Shown: positions 52,450 through 62,589, numbered from the stretch's first letter. The stretch is DNA of 64,000 nt from Bacteriovoracaceae bacterium (GCA_018649885.1 JABIHA010000018.1:1-64000), one strand, 5' to 3'. Notes: generated by a model from the sequence alone, not told the origin. Program-made: numbers and translations.

Positions 52450-52727
52450 AGCTGATCTCCAAAATTTAACTCAAAAGTCTATTGTAACACCTACTTCACC
52501 CTAAGGCCTTAGGTCCTTTGTGCCTCTAAACAAATAATTTCAAAAAAAATGGAAAAAGATTGGTGTATTAATCTAGTTATTCGACCCCAGGCTGCCGCTG
52601 TTGCTTCCTTTTTTCAAGATATATAAAAATCTCTGTGTGGTAGGGTTTTTTGAATTTGATTAGTGGATTAATTGAATTTAGCGCTGCCCATGGTTTTAAG
52701 GCAGCGCCAAGTTCAAATAAGATTGAT
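52450..52727. other. gap between rpoD and the SNF2 gene with promoter-like and palindromic elements
   Basis: On the minus strand a TACAAT box (52486-52481) lies about 32 bases before the ATT start at 52449. A perfect 14-base palindrome CCTAAGGCCTTAGG (52500-52513) covers the expected -35 area. A hairpin at 52681-52707 lies next to rpoD. No ORF or RNA gene seen. Confidence 0.45.
52681..52707 (-). terminator. hairpin downstream of rpoD
   Basis: GCGCTGCC and GGCAGCGC form a perfect 8-base GC-rich stem around an 11-base loop, 20 bases past the rpoD stop. No clear U tract follows in the rpoD direction, so termination would be inefficient or Rho-aided. Confidence 0.45.
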
Positions 52728-54479
52728 TTAATTATCGATGTAGGATTTTAAAAGTTTTGATCTTGAGGGGTGGCGAAGTTTTCTAAGGGCCTTGGCCTCA
52801 ATTTGTCTAATACGTTCACGAGTTACAAAGAAGTCTTGCCCAACCTCTTCAAGAGTGTGATCCGATTTCTCACCAATACCAAAACGCATTCTAAGAACTT
52901 TTTCTTCTCTAGGAGTTAATGTTGAGAGAACTGCTCTCGTTTGCTCTGAGAGCGTGATACTCATGACTGCATCTTGGGGTGAGATAATCTTCTTATCCTC
53001 AATGAAATCGCCAAGTGAGCTATCTTCTTCTTCTCCAATCGGAGTTTCAAGAGAGATAGGCTCTTTTGATATCTTTAATACCTTTTTGACTTTATCAACT
53101 GGAAGCTCCATCTTTTCAGCAATTTCTTCAGGACTTGGCTCTCTACCGAGTTCCTGGATAAGCTGACGTGACGTACGAACTAGTTTGTTAATAGTCTCAA
53201 TCATGTGCACTGGAATTCTAATTGTTCTGGCTTGGTCAGCAATTGCTCTTGTGATGGCCTGTCTAATCCACCAAGTGGCGTAGGTTGAAAATTTATAACC
53301 ACGTCTGTACTCAAATTTATCAACAGCTTTCATGAGCCCAATATTACCTTCTTGAATCAGATCAAGAAATTGAAGTCCACGATTTGTATATTTTTTGGCA
53401 ATTGATACCACTAGTCTTAGGTTGGCCTCAACAAGTCTTGCTTTGGCATCATCAGCTTTTTCTTCACCTTTAATAATAATCTTGTAAACTTTTTCAAGCT
53501 CTTCAAACTCCATTCCCACTTCAAGAGAAAGTCTTCTAAATTTTCTAAGATTATCTTCTTGGTTTCTAATGAGTTGCTCAATTTTAGCGTCATTAGTGTA
53601 AAGATTTTTGGCAAAGGATCTTTTGAAAGCATCACTTTCCATAACCTTATCGTAGAGCTCTCTGTATTCTTCAAGGTTACCAACTTCAAGAAATTTGAAG
53701 ATACGATCTTGGTTTTCAAATAACAGCTTAAACTTAAGAAAGTAGCTCTTCACTGGTTCAACAAAGCTGTTGATGATTTTTCTATTGAAAGTTAGATCTA
53801 CTAGCTTTTGACCGATTTCTTGATATTTAACTTTCTGCTCATCAGTGAGAACCTTGAATGTTCCATCTTCGTTAGAAGTTTCATATAGGAGATTTGCGAT
53901 ACTTTCACAAACGCCGTAAATAACATTTTTGGTTTTTACAATGTCTTCAGCAGGTGACTCATCATCAAGTCCTCTCACAAGGTCTTTTACGTATTCGTTT
54001 GTATTTTCTACACTTTCAATTTTATCTTTTAGCTTTATGATTTCAGCTAAGCCGTGAGTTGAAGATAGAGTGGAGAGAACAATTTCTTTTTCACCTTCTT
54101 CAATTTCTTTAGCAATAACAACTTCGCCTTCTCTGGTAAGAAGTGCAACGGAGCCCATTTTCTTAAGATAAAGTTTTACAGGATCTGTTGAAGCTGTGCG
54201 GAGCTCTTCTTTTTCAGCTCTCGATAGTGCTTCTTCAATAATTTCTGTGCCATCAAGTCTGATGCCTTCATCTTCTTCTTCAACTTCTTTTTCTGATGTT
54301 TGGATTTCAATCTTGGCCTTGCTTAGCTCCATGACAATACTGTCTACAGAGGCAGCCTCGACAATGTTTGCAGGAATTGCATCATTGACTTCGTCCGGCG
54401 TTAGAAAGCCTTGGTCTTTGCCTTTAACCAAAAGCTTTGAAAATTCTTTTGAGCTTATAAAGGCCATTATTACTGACAT
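52728..54479 (-). CDS. rpoD: RNA polymerase primary sigma factor (sigma-70)
   Basis: Protein of 583 residues. Region 1.2 [21 protein letters not shown] is near residue 97, followed by a long non-conserved insert. Region 2 [20 protein letters not shown], then [19 protein letters not shown] (2.4) follow, with region 3 [14 protein letters not shown] and region 4 helix-turn-helix [20 protein letters not shown]. Directs polymerase to -35/-10 promoters. It follows dnaG by 21 bases in the classical macromolecular-synthesis order (rpsU absent here). Confidence 0.97.
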   Translation of the reverse strand: MSVIMAFISSKEFSKLLVKGKDQGFLTPDEVNDAIPANIVEAASVDSIVMELSKAKIEIQTSEKEVEEEDEGIRLDGTEIIEEALSRAEKEELRTASTDPVKLYLKKMGSVALLTREGEVVIAKEIEEGEKEIVLSTLSSTHGLAEIIKLKDKIESVENTNEYVKDLVRGLDDESPAEDIVKTKNVIYGVCESIANLLYETSNEDGTFKVLTDEQKVKYQEIGQKLVDLTFNRKIINSFVEPVKSYFLKFKLLFENQDRIFKFLEVGNLEEYRELYDKVMESDAFKRSFAKNLYTNDAKIEQLIRNQEDNLRKFRRLSLEVGMEFEELEKVYKIIIKGEEKADDAKARLVEANLRLVVSIAKKYTNRGLQFLDLIQEGNIGLMKAVDKFEYRRGYKFSTYATWWIRQAITRAIADQARTIRIPVHMIETINKLVRTSRQLIQELGREPSPEEIAEKMELPVDKVKKVLKISKEPISLETPIGEEEDSSLGDFIEDKKIISPQDAVMSITLSEQTRAVLSTLTPREEKVLRMRFGIGEKSDHTLEEVGQDFFVTRERIRQIEAKALRKLRHPSRSKLLKSYIDN

Positions 54480-54500
54480 GTAAATCCTTGTGTTAAATGA

Positions 54501-56426
54501 TTATTTTTCTAATAGTCCAAATTGTATTTTTTTAGCTTTTTTAATTTTGTTAAGCTCTTTTTCAATGGAGGTAATATCCCTTAAAAGTTGATCTTGGTCG
54601 TCGTCAGTGACAACAGACTTTTGCCTTTTCAAAATTTCTGCTTTTTCGGCCCTCAATTTTTCCTCAGCAAGTCTATTATTTAAATCTGATAAAACTCTTT
54701 CACATTGTCTGGAGTCGAGTTTTTTCGTCTCTTGTCTAAAAATTGTTGTGGAGATAATCTCCCTAAGCTCCAAGGAGTACTCCTCACTGCTAACCGCATC
54801 GATTAGAAGACGAGGTAGCTCTTTCTCATCAACTTCCCAAATCATCTCTTTCATAAGGTGAAACACCCTTTTTATCTCATCATTAGCCAGATTATCAAGT
54901 ATTTCCGCGCTTTTGGGGTGTTCTAAAATTTCGGGGTGTCCGACAATTTGCTGTAAAACAACCTTATTGGCCTTGCTCATTTGGGTGCTGATTTCCATTG
55001 GAGAATTTTGCATAGCAGAGGGTTCGAGGTTTATTGGTTCAAACTCGCGATTTGGTAAAGGCGGCTCAGACTCAATTTTAGTTTTAACTTGTGGCTTACT
55101 ACTCCATTTCTTATTCTTTTCAAGAAACTCTTTGTAGCTATCTATAATTTGTGAGGGCTGGGAGCTTAGGCCCAATATTTTTGAATATTTAACTGCAATT
55201 TCAGAGGCATAGAGCTCATCTCCCAGAGGGGAAATAAGTCCAAATATGTCTTCTAGGAAGGCCAATTTGGTGTCGAGGTTGGCATCTTTTCCAGTTGAAA
55301 TCAGCTCACTGATTTCCATTTCAAGTAAGACTGGCGCATTTTCGAGTTTTTCTTTAAGTCCCAAAGCTCCTTCAGCTGCCAAGTATTCATCTGGATCTTT
55401 TTGAGGGGAAAATTCTAAAAATTTGGGTGAGATTCCCTGCTTGAGAAGTTCTACTAATATCCGGCTTGAAGCCTTCCTCCCCGCATCATCGGAGTCTAGT
55501 GCCAATACAAATTGACCCGTGCCTACAAATGATTTTAGATTTTTGATTGCTCTCTCGCCGAGTGCTGTTCCCATTATTGCCACCGTTTCAGTGAATCCAT
55601 GCCGATGCATTGAGATTGCATCCATATAGCCTTCTACAAGTATGACTTGGCCTTTCTCACGAATACTTTGTTTTGCAAGATGAAGGCCATAGAGAATGTC
55701 TTTCTTGTGGAAAATAAAGGAATCTTTTGAATTTATGTATTTACCTTTCTGCCCTTCTACCGTTGCCCTAGAGCCAAAGCCCACAGTCTGTCCCCTTAGG
55801 TCACAAATAGGGAAGATAATGCGCTTATTGAAGGTATCATAATGGGACTTGTCACCATAAGAGCTAGGGGAGATGACAGCAATTTGCTCGGCAATGTGAA
55901 AGGCGCGCCCGCGATCTGATTCAGGAATAGATTGCAAATAATTATAAAGGTGACTGCCTTCAGGACAGATTCCGAGTTTAAAATTTGCAGCTACATCTTC
56001 AGGTATATCTCTATCTTTCAAAAAGCTTTGAAAACTCTCAAACTGAGCTGTAAGGGCCAATTTGCGGTAGAGTTTAGTGGCACTGGTAAGGATTTTCTGT
56101 GCAGTCACTACATTGGGGTTTTGATTTTTCTTTTGTTCAAGTGAAGAGATGTCGATATTGAGAACGCCTGCGCATTCAATCAAGGCCTCTCTAAAAGGAA
56201 TATTTTTCAATTTCTCTACGAAAGTGATGTGGTCACCTCCGGTATCACAAGCAAAACAGCGAAAGAGTCCAAGCTTATCACTAACACTCATAGAAGGCTT
56301 GCTATCGCTGTGAAATGGGCACAGGCCCATTACTGACGTACCTCTTGTCTGAAGAGGTATGTAGTGACCAATCAGTCTTGAGATTGGAGTTTCTTTAATT
56401 TGAAGTCTTACTTCATCTCTACTCAT
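54501..56426 (-). CDS. dnaG: DNA primase
   Basis: Protein of 641 residues. The N-terminal CHC2 zinc domain has Cys36, His39, Cys57 and Cys60 (GLCPFHSDSKPS, FRCFACDTGGD). The Toprim core is marked by VILVEGYMDAISMHRHG and LALDSDDAGRKAS. The C-terminal DnaB-interaction part is weakly conserved. Makes RNA primers at the replication fork. Overlaps trmB by 4 bases (ATGA). Confidence 0.96.
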   Translation of the reverse strand: MSRDEVRLQIKETPISRLIGHYIPLQTRGTSVMGLCPFHSDSKPSMSVSDKLGLFRCFACDTGGDHITFVEKLKNIPFREALIECAGVLNIDISSLEQKKNQNPNVVTAQKILTSATKLYRKLALTAQFESFQSFLKDRDIPEDVAANFKLGICPEGSHLYNYLQSIPESDRGRAFHIAEQIAVISPSSYGDKSHYDTFNKRIIFPICDLRGQTVGFGSRATVEGQKGKYINSKDSFIFHKKDILYGLHLAKQSIREKGQVILVEGYMDAISMHRHGFTETVAIMGTALGERAIKNLKSFVGTGQFVLALDSDDAGRKASSRILVELLKQGISPKFLEFSPQKDPDEYLAAEGALGLKEKLENAPVLLEMEISELISTGKDANLDTKLAFLEDIFGLISPLGDELYASEIAVKYSKILGLSSQPSQIIDSYKEFLEKNKKWSSKPQVKTKIESEPPLPNREFEPINLEPSAMQNSPMEISTQMSKANKVVLQQIVGHPEILEHPKSAEILDNLANDEIKRVFHLMKEMIWEVDEKELPRLLIDAVSSEEYSLELREIISTTIFRQETKKLDSRQCERVLSDLNNRLAEEKLRAEKAEILKRQKSVVTDDDQDQLLRDITSIEKELNKIKKAKKIQFGLLEK

Positions 56427-57190
56427 TGGATTCCTAGACTAGGCTTAATTGGTTTTAAGACGATTCCTTTTATTGGAGTGTTTTGTTTTAAAAATATTTT
56501 TTCAAATTTTGTTTCAAAACTACTGAGAAAATGTGCGGGATGTTCTGCTCTTAAATCTTCACTATAGAGCTCAATTTCAAATCGACCCTCAAGCTCTTCT
56601 TTTAATGCAAATTCTTTCATCCATCTTGCGTAAGTTAGGTGGTCAGTTTTAATAAACATTTTTCCATCAGGCTTAAGTATTTTCCAAACTTCCTTGAGAA
56701 ATGGCGTTTGAAAGAGCCTTTTTTTATTATGTCTTTTTTTAGGCCATGGATCTGGAAAGAAAAAGTAAAACTCGTCTACTTCATTTTCAGAAAAAATATG
56801 TCCAACTCTCTCGCCCTTAGCTCGAAGGTAGCGAAAGTTTTTATTTTCAATATTTTTTAATTGTCTGGCTAAATTGAAACTTCTTTTAAATCTATAATCG
56901 AGTCCTACAAAATTAATATTTGGATTTTTTTGACAAAAATCCAGCATAAAGTGTCCATAACCTGATCCTACTTCAACATGCAGTGGAGCAGACTTATTAA
57001 AAACTTTTTCACACCAAAGGCCACAGTTTTTTTCACCCTCCTGATCAAGGAGAACAAGGCCTTCAAATTCTTTGAGTTTGTCGTGATAAATATTTTTGTG
57101 GGAGTATTTGAAATCTTCGTTATAGGACCTATCTACTTTGTGATCACCTCTTAGGAGTTCAGCCGGAACGATTTCTTCGGTTTGTAGCAT
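56423..57190 (-). CDS. trmB: tRNA (guanine-N7-)-methyltransferase
   Basis: Protein of 255 residues. HVEVGSGYGH (71-80) is the SAM-binding motif, and FFFPDPWPKKRHNKKR (about 147-162) is the hallmark of TrmB, which makes m7G46 in tRNA variable loops. The N-terminal 45 residues are longer than in many TrmB proteins. Start ATG 57190. Co-transcribed with dnaG and rpoD. Confidence 0.93.
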   Translation of the reverse strand: MLQTEEIVPAELLRGDHKVDRSYNEDFKYSHKNIYHDKLKEFEGLVLLDQEGEKNCGLWCEKVFNKSAPLHVEVGSGYGHFMLDFCQKNPNINFVGLDYRFKRSFNLARQLKNIENKNFRYLRAKGERVGHIFSENEVDEFYFFFPDPWPKKRHNKKRLFQTPFLKEVWKILKPDGKMFIKTDHLTYARWMKEFALKEELEGRFEIELYSEDLRAEHPAHFLSSFETKFEKIFLKQNTPIKGIVLKPIKPSLGIQ

Positions 57191-57287
57191 TGTGCGCCTC
57201 GCTAGGGGTAACAGATTCTAAATCATACCTCTAACAAATTACAAAATTTGTGTCAATGTCACGCCGAGCGTTAAGTCCTCTAGTTTG

Positions 57288-57527
57288 CTACTTTTTTGAG
57301 CCAGAAATAAGAGATTCGATGATCATAGCGGCTTTTTTCAGTGAATCCGGGTCAGAGCCTATGGATTCACTGATTTTTTTCAAAAGCTCCCCGATCGCCA
57401 CTTTGTCTTTGGTGTGATCTTTGGGCCCTTTTTTCTTGAACTCTACCACTTCGCAAACTCTACTTGAGTTTGCGCCTCTCTCATTAGTTGTATCGACTAA
57501 TTTATTTCTGTCGTACTTTGCACCCAT
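57288..57527 (-). CDS. small conserved-looking protein, unknown
   Basis: Protein of 79 residues; ATG 57527 is preferred because AAGG lies 9 bases upstream, whereas the ATG at 57533 is too close. Basic N-terminal half (FKKKGPKDHTKDK) and an amphipathic C-terminal helix (IGELLKKISESIGSDPDSL). No family recognised. It follows the 73-residue gene by about 13 bases. Confidence 0.55.
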   Translation of the reverse strand: MGAKYDRNKLVDTTNERGANSSRVCEVVEFKKKGPKDHTKDKVAIGELLKKISESIGSDPDSLKKAAMIIESLISGSKK

Positions 57528-57540
57528 AGTCATTTACCTT

Positions 57541-57762
57541 CTAGGCCGTAGGTTCTATTGGACGTCTTTTCTGTAAATTGGCCACTTTCTTTACGTGATC
57601 TTCAATCAAGTGAAATAGCTCTAGCTTTGTTGTTCTAGGATCAATTTCTTCGGGAAGGGCAGAGTAGATAAAATCGCCATCAATTTCAGAAAACACATAC
57701 CAAGTTTTTCCGAGTTTTTGGAAAAGCACTTCTTGTTCTTGTTGTTTTGGATTTACATTCAT
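57541..57762 (-). CDS. small acidic/basic protein, unknown
   Basis: Protein of 73 residues with an excellent GGAGG 7-8 bases before the ATG at 57762. Sequence YVFSEIDGDFIYSALPEEIDPRTT suggests a small beta fold, followed by a helix with a basic end. Function unknown. Probably forms an operon with the next small gene. Confidence 0.6.
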   Translation of the reverse strand: MNVNPKQQEQEVLFQKLGKTWYVFSEIDGDFIYSALPEEIDPRTTKLELFHLIEDHVKKVANLQKRRPIEPTA

Positions 57763-57975
57763 TGAGCTAACCTCCGTGTCAATTGCTCATCATCTCTTCC
57801 TAAGATGAAATACATGCTAGATTTATCGACTCAGCATGTCGAAACTTTAGACATTTTTTTCTTTTATTTATCCGAAGTTAAACAGTTGGTTTTGGCCTCT
57901 AATGCATTAAAAAAAGAAGAGTTTCCGAGTGAAAAGCTGGGCTTTGTGGCCAGCATTTATGCAGTTCTAAAAAGT

Positions 57976-59292
57976 TTATTTATAAAGGGAGCGAAAGAAA
58001 TCTTTTTGCTCGGGAAAGGATATGATGGCATTTTCAATTGCATTGTTAATGGCATCAGCATTTCTATCCACTTCGATAGATTTTCTTATGACGATTTCGT
58101 GTATTCTCGGAGTACCAGCTCCATTTTTAAGAGCGTTACTAGCAAGTTGTAATACTTCGCCGGCAGGGTAGTGATCACATTTGATCTCAAGCTCTAAATC
58201 TTTAAGCTCTCCTGGTTTTAAATCTGGCAGTTCTTCAAGCAGGTTAAATAATTTATTGGCCTCATCTGTATGGCCACTTTCAACATAGACCATAGTTATT
58301 TTCTTGAGAATATTTTTTCTTTGATCACCAAGAATAGTGGCCTTTTTTAAAGCATCAAGACCTTGGTCTTCTTGATCATTTTTTAAATAAAATTGACCGG
58401 TAAGTGTTAAGCCCGCTGCAATGGCAGGCCTTAGTGCAACTTGATCCTCGTCTGGATCAAGGTCCATAAAAATTTTATGAAAATTAATGATATCGACAAA
58501 TTTTTCATTAGCTAGAGCGGCTTTCATCAAAAAGGGAAGCATTGATGGAGGAGTAGAGTAATTTAAGACAAACATCAATGCCATTTCGTAAGCTAGTTTA
58601 TAATTCTTTCTTTCAAATTCTAATATCAAGGTATTTTTTAAGCATTGATAATTATCCGGTTGAAATTCAAGACCTTTCTCAAAGGATTCATGTGCTTCAT
58701 CCTTTTTGCCTTGCCCAAGCTTAATTTGGCCTATTAAAGAGTATGCTCCGCTTGGAAGCTCACTTTTTTCAGTGGCAAAGGTCGCGGTTTCAATGGCCTT
58801 TTCCATTTCCCCTGCTCTATAGCTGGCACGAGCATTGTCCATAAGCTGGTGATATTCACTAGGATTAAATTTATGAGAAAGGTTAGATATAAATTTGTTT
58901 TTTAATAAGTCTAGAGTGAAGGGTTTTGAAATAAATGTATCAATTTCAGATTCTGCAAGTTGGCATGTTACTGATGGAGAGTTCTGACCTGATAAGACTA
59001 CAAAACAAGTGTCAATTCTATTGGGAAAAATTTTTATATGCTCTTCAAGAAAATTAATTGAGCTAACTTTTTGTATTCTATAGTCAGTAAATACCACTTC
59101 TGGTTTTTCGGACTGAAGTAAATCTTTTGCTACTGAAAAATTGTCAGCTTGAGAAATATCTTGTTTTTTTACACCCAAACTTTCCGCAAATTTTCTAATA
59201 GAAACTCTAGTGGTTGAGGATGGATCAATAATGAGAACTCTCTTATTCTCAAAAAACTTCCCCGCCATTTCTTCTGCATTTTGGTTCGTCAT
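57976..59292 (-). CDS. response-regulator receiver domain with TPR repeats
   Basis: Protein of 438 residues. The receiver domain (about 17-130) has the phospho-acceptor Asp70 in VVFTDYRI and Lys123 in ISKPF; the acidic pocket has IIDPSS with only one Asp instead of the usual two. From about residue 145 there are several tetratricopeptide-like repeats (ARASYRAGEMEKAIETA, LGQGKKDEAHESFEKGLEFQP). A signalling protein that probably docks partners through the TPR part; no DNA-binding domain. The missing acidic residue may alter phosphorylation. Confidence 0.87.
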   Translation of the reverse strand: MTNQNAEEMAGKFFENKRVLIIDPSSTTRVSIRKFAESLGVKKQDISQADNFSVAKDLLQSEKPEVVFTDYRIQKVSSINFLEEHIKIFPNRIDTCFVVLSGQNSPSVTCQLAESEIDTFISKPFTLDLLKNKFISNLSHKFNPSEYHQLMDNARASYRAGEMEKAIETATFATEKSELPSGAYSLIGQIKLGQGKKDEAHESFEKGLEFQPDNYQCLKNTLILEFERKNYKLAYEMALMFVLNYSTPPSMLPFLMKAALANEKFVDIINFHKIFMDLDPDEDQVALRPAIAAGLTLTGQFYLKNDQEDQGLDALKKATILGDQRKNILKKITMVYVESGHTDEANKLFNLLEELPDLKPGELKDLELEIKCDHYPAGEVLQLASNALKNGAGTPRIHEIVIRKSIEVDRNADAINNAIENAIISFPEQKDFFRSLYK

Positions 59293-59294
59293 AA

Positions 59295-59735
59295 TTAGCC
59301 AGCTTTAACCTTTTTGAAATCATCAAATATTTTATTCTGTGATTGATTAATTTTATTCAGATATGCTTCCCATTCAGGTTGAGAGTATTGGGAAAACTCG
59401 CATTCAACGAAAGATGCCTCTTCAATATTATCTTGAGATATGACTTTCGTTGAAACTCTTATGGCCCCCTCAATATCACCACCTTTTGGGATTTTTTGTA
59501 TTTTTTGAGGGGAATTCTCAGTTAAAAAATAAATTGTAAGATTGTGACCAATGGCACATTTCTTTTGTGGAATTTTAAAAATACATCCAGCCTTTTTAAA
59601 CTCAATGATTTTTATGATCCTCCAGTCAAGAATTTCTTGTTGGCTAGTATCATTTATCAAAATGGCCCTAGGTGAAGGCATTCGCCTTTTGAAATTTTTC
59701 GAATCAATAACGTCTGTCAAATTCTTGTCTGACAT
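59295..59735 (-). CDS. hypothetical protein, possibly PilZ-like
   Basis: Protein of 146 residues starting 3 bases upstream of the receiver-TPR gene (2-base gap). KKAGCIFKIPQKKCAIGHNLTIYFL resembles the beta-strand part of PilZ-type folds but the c-di-GMP-binding RxxxR and DxSxxG are not seen. Co-transcribed with the receiver-TPR gene, so likely in the same signalling process. Confidence 0.5.
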   Translation of the reverse strand: MSDKNLTDVIDSKNFKRRMPSPRAILINDTSQQEILDWRIIKIIEFKKAGCIFKIPQKKCAIGHNLTIYFLTENSPQKIQKIPKGGDIEGAIRVSTKVISQDNIEEASFVECEFSQYSQPEWEAYLNKINQSQNKIFDDFKKVKAG

Positions 59736-59793
59736 ATTTTCTCCATTTGCCCAAGGTGTTTACAGATTGCTTTTAGGTAAACAATTAAAAAAT

Positions 59794-60975
59794 TTAATAT
59801 GAGGACTGAAATCCAATTGTAAAACTGAATTCCGGAACAAATCTGTGATTTATTCTGTCATCATTTTCAATTCTCCAAGTATCATTAGTAAATTCTTTTT
59901 GCTGCTGGGGCTTCATATTTGGTCCCAGTGGCTGTGCCATATGAATAGCTATATTTAAATCCAAGTCCTCAATCACATCTAGGAGTTGGTAGAGAGCTCC
60001 AATGCGTGGTGAGACCATATAGCTTTTAAATGTTCTAATTTCTTCACCCCTACTATTGATATTTTGGGTGATTGCAATTTTATTAATTGGGTAAAAGATC
60101 AGTCCTCCATAAAAAGTAGCTTGCCAATTTTGTGATCTAAAACCGTCCCAAGACATATAGGGACCAACTCCAAGTCTAGTCAATTTTTCTCTCGATATAT
60201 TTTCATTAAAGAGCCCAATCTTTGTGGATTGAGTGCTATATTCACCCATAAAACCAAAATATGTTCTATCGTAATTGTCGTAGTTCACTCTATTTGATGC
60301 CATGGCAAATATTTCAATTCGTGGGCCATAATTCTCTTTTTCAATATCATTTGGATAGTGATAATGAGAGCGGTAAGGGCTGCCAATTCCTGCATTTACA
60401 AGTGTTTTCCACTCTCTGACTTTTACGAAAGGGTAGTGCTTGCCAAGGGGTTCTGGTTTTCGGTAGTCGGTGGGATCATGCTCAAATCGATTGACTGTAT
60501 CACTTAATTCTCTTGAGTCTTTATAGAGAGGTTTAATGAATACTTTGGGTACATATGCAGTTTTACCTAACCTATCTATTGTCTGGTAAAAATCAAATTT
60601 TGTTATTTTAAGATTATCTTTATTTATGGTTCCACTTTTGCTCTCAACGGTCTCTTTTATGTCAGCGCCTCTAATATATTCATTGTAAGAAAGTCCTTCA
60701 TAGTATGCGACTAACTGATAGTTGGGTTTAAATGGAGCGCCTCCCGAGAGATCTTTTTTAATGTAGATGAGATCACCCTTTCTCATTCTTTGAACAATTT
60801 TAGAGTCAATATCAGGTTTCTCAAAAAGGGGAGCATTGAGTGTGATAACTTGGCCTTGATGCTGCTCTCTTTTATAGTATGAGTCCCAAGGCCTTGCTGG
60901 TCGCAAAATAGTACTTCCAGCACTAAAAAGTGACCCTGAGTACAAAACCAATAATATCACTAAAATATTTTTCAT
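59794..60975 (-). CDS. outer-membrane beta-barrel protein with SH3-like N-domain
   Basis: Protein of 393 residues from the ATG at 60975 that forms an ATGA overlap with the previous gene. Signal peptide MKNILVILLVLYSGSLFSA, then an SH3-like segment (GQVITLNAPLFEKPD followed by RMRKGDLIYIKKD), then alternating beta strands ending in the aromatic FVPEFSFTIGFQSSY expected of an outer-membrane barrel. Probably a pair with the upstream gene. Function unknown. Confidence 0.6.
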   Translation of the reverse strand: MKNILVILLVLYSGSLFSAGSTILRPARPWDSYYKREQHQGQVITLNAPLFEKPDIDSKIVQRMRKGDLIYIKKDLSGGAPFKPNYQLVAYYEGLSYNEYIRGADIKETVESKSGTINKDNLKITKFDFYQTIDRLGKTAYVPKVFIKPLYKDSRELSDTVNRFEHDPTDYRKPEPLGKHYPFVKVREWKTLVNAGIGSPYRSHYHYPNDIEKENYGPRIEIFAMASNRVNYDNYDRTYFGFMGEYSTQSTKIGLFNENISREKLTRLGVGPYMSWDGFRSQNWQATFYGGLIFYPINKIAITQNINSRGEEIRTFKSYMVSPRIGALYQLLDVIEDLDLNIAIHMAQPLGPNMKPQQQKEFTNDTWRIENDDRINHRFVPEFSFTIGFQSSY

Positions 60976-62462
60976 AACCAATCTACATCAAACTCTATTC
61001 CGTAAGTAAAACCAGCACTAAGTGCATATTTTTTTTCTTCTGACATAATTGCAGTTAATCCATTTTCACTGAAATTGACCCACTCATGGTGAAAGTGAAA
61101 ACCAATCACTCCGATTCCCCAATTGATACGGTCTCTTAACTCAAAACTTACTTGATACCCTCCTGAGGAGAGATTGTGCTGGCTCATAATATAGCTTTTA
61201 TCCTCAGAGTAATCTTTGAACTGATGTCTGAAGGATTTATGTCCACCAAAGGTAATATTAAAATCACCATCACTGATATAAAAAAGGCGCCACCTAAATT
61301 TTGGGCCAAAATAAAATTGGGATAGCCTAGCTCCCGCTCCAAAAGCATTTGAAAAAGAAGTTTTTTGGTAGCCAAATATAAGACCAGGTCTTATGGCAAA
61401 TCTCCAGTGATAAAAACCTGATAATTCAAAACGGTACCCAGTTCCTACGCTCTTTAAACCTTCTCTACCCAGCTCGCTAGCAAAGGGAGCATCTTGTCCA
61501 TATAGACCAAAATGGGGACCAAAATAGAGTTTATTTTCAATATCGTAATAGTTCTTGGCCCTAGGGGAATCATAGGTGATAAATTCTTTTGGAAGGCTCG
61601 AAAGCTGAGTGACTTGTCTTAAATCTTCAATATCTTTTTCGCTTACAATATATTTGTACTTCCCTTTTTTTGTCATAACGAACGTGTCACCACTTTTATC
61701 ATGACCATTTAAGGCCTTTACATAAACCCTTGTAGAGAGTTTGGTTTTCTTTCCGGTCTCTATTTCCTCTAACTGGGTCCCTTTTGGTAAATAGACATTT
61801 CTCTGCCCATTTTTTGCCAACTTTTCAAACTCCTCTTTTTTCCAATGGTCGGTAAATTTGAGATTGTGAATTCTATATTCACCACCTCTCATTTCGGAGT
61901 ACTTTTGATTCAAAAAATCTACTTCTTCATAGAAGTTTCTTTGATCAACGCCTGCATTATTGAAGTTTTCATCTAGTGGTTGAATTTTTTCAAAGTATAT
62001 TGGCTCTTTTCGATTTAACAGTTTTAAATCATTATCTTCATTTGTATAAAGCTCTTTTTCCACAATTTCAAAATCGTCATGTGAGCTGTGTTCATCTAGA
62101 TTCATTTGATATAGTAGCCATTCATTATTTTGGTATTTTTGATTTTGGGTTTTAAGATCTCCCTTAATATTAGAAGTTTCATCTTCTCTAAGAGTTTGAT
62201 CTACTGATAAGATAGATTTTTCTCTTAAGAACTTGTGAGTTTCAAAATCTCCCTCGAAGAAACTATCAGACTTCTCCAAATATTCTAAATCATTTCTATC
62301 TTCCTCTGAAATTGAAGAGAGCTCATCGTCCTGGTCGAGATGGGGATTGTGGGTGCGGTTTGAATCTAACTCATTTTCCTGGGCTAACGCCGTAGTTGCT
62401 ACTAGTAGAACAATCCATTTGAAAATTTTGAAAAGAGCAGTTTTCTTATTCAACCATGCCAT
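60972..62462 (-). CDS. outer-membrane beta-barrel protein, paralogue-like to the next gene
   Basis: Protein of 496 residues; ATG 62462 is likely (a GTG at 62501 would add 13 residues before the signal). Signal region IFKWIVLLVATTALAQ, then an acidic linker rich in Asp/Glu, then an SH3-like stretch (RVYVKALNGHDKSGDTFVM), then a C-terminal barrel with many aromatic strands (FYHWRFAIRPGLIFGYQ, FTYGIEFDVDWL). It shares the layout of the downstream gene. Role unknown; envelope attachment or transport is a guess. Confidence 0.58.
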   Translation of the reverse strand: MAWLNKKTALFKIFKWIVLLVATTALAQENELDSNRTHNPHLDQDDELSSISEEDRNDLEYLEKSDSFFEGDFETHKFLREKSILSVDQTLREDETSNIKGDLKTQNQKYQNNEWLLYQMNLDEHSSHDDFEIVEKELYTNEDNDLKLLNRKEPIYFEKIQPLDENFNNAGVDQRNFYEEVDFLNQKYSEMRGGEYRIHNLKFTDHWKKEEFEKLAKNGQRNVYLPKGTQLEEIETGKKTKLSTRVYVKALNGHDKSGDTFVMTKKGKYKYIVSEKDIEDLRQVTQLSSLPKEFITYDSPRAKNYYDIENKLYFGPHFGLYGQDAPFASELGREGLKSVGTGYRFELSGFYHWRFAIRPGLIFGYQKTSFSNAFGAGARLSQFYFGPKFRWRLFYISDGDFNITFGGHKSFRHQFKDYSEDKSYIMSQHNLSSGGYQVSFELRDRINWGIGVIGFHFHHEWVNFSENGLTAIMSEEKKYALSAGFTYGIEFDVDWL

Positions 62463-62589
62463 CCTTATATATCTATTATCGCTGCCAGCTAAGTTGGCCA
62501 CAATGGGGAATATTTGGATGGAGTCAGCGCAGCAATGGTCAGGTGCTTAATATACCGACTATTAATTGTGGGCCTGTGCTTAATTTGGT

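Noticed and set aside
57805-58152. Plus-strand ORF of 115 codons between the small genes and the receiver-TPR gene
   Set aside because: Its second half is antisense to the receiver-TPR gene end, there is no good ribosome binding site, and the composition (Phe/Leu/Ser-rich) is that of a shadow frame. The first 57 codons could still be real.
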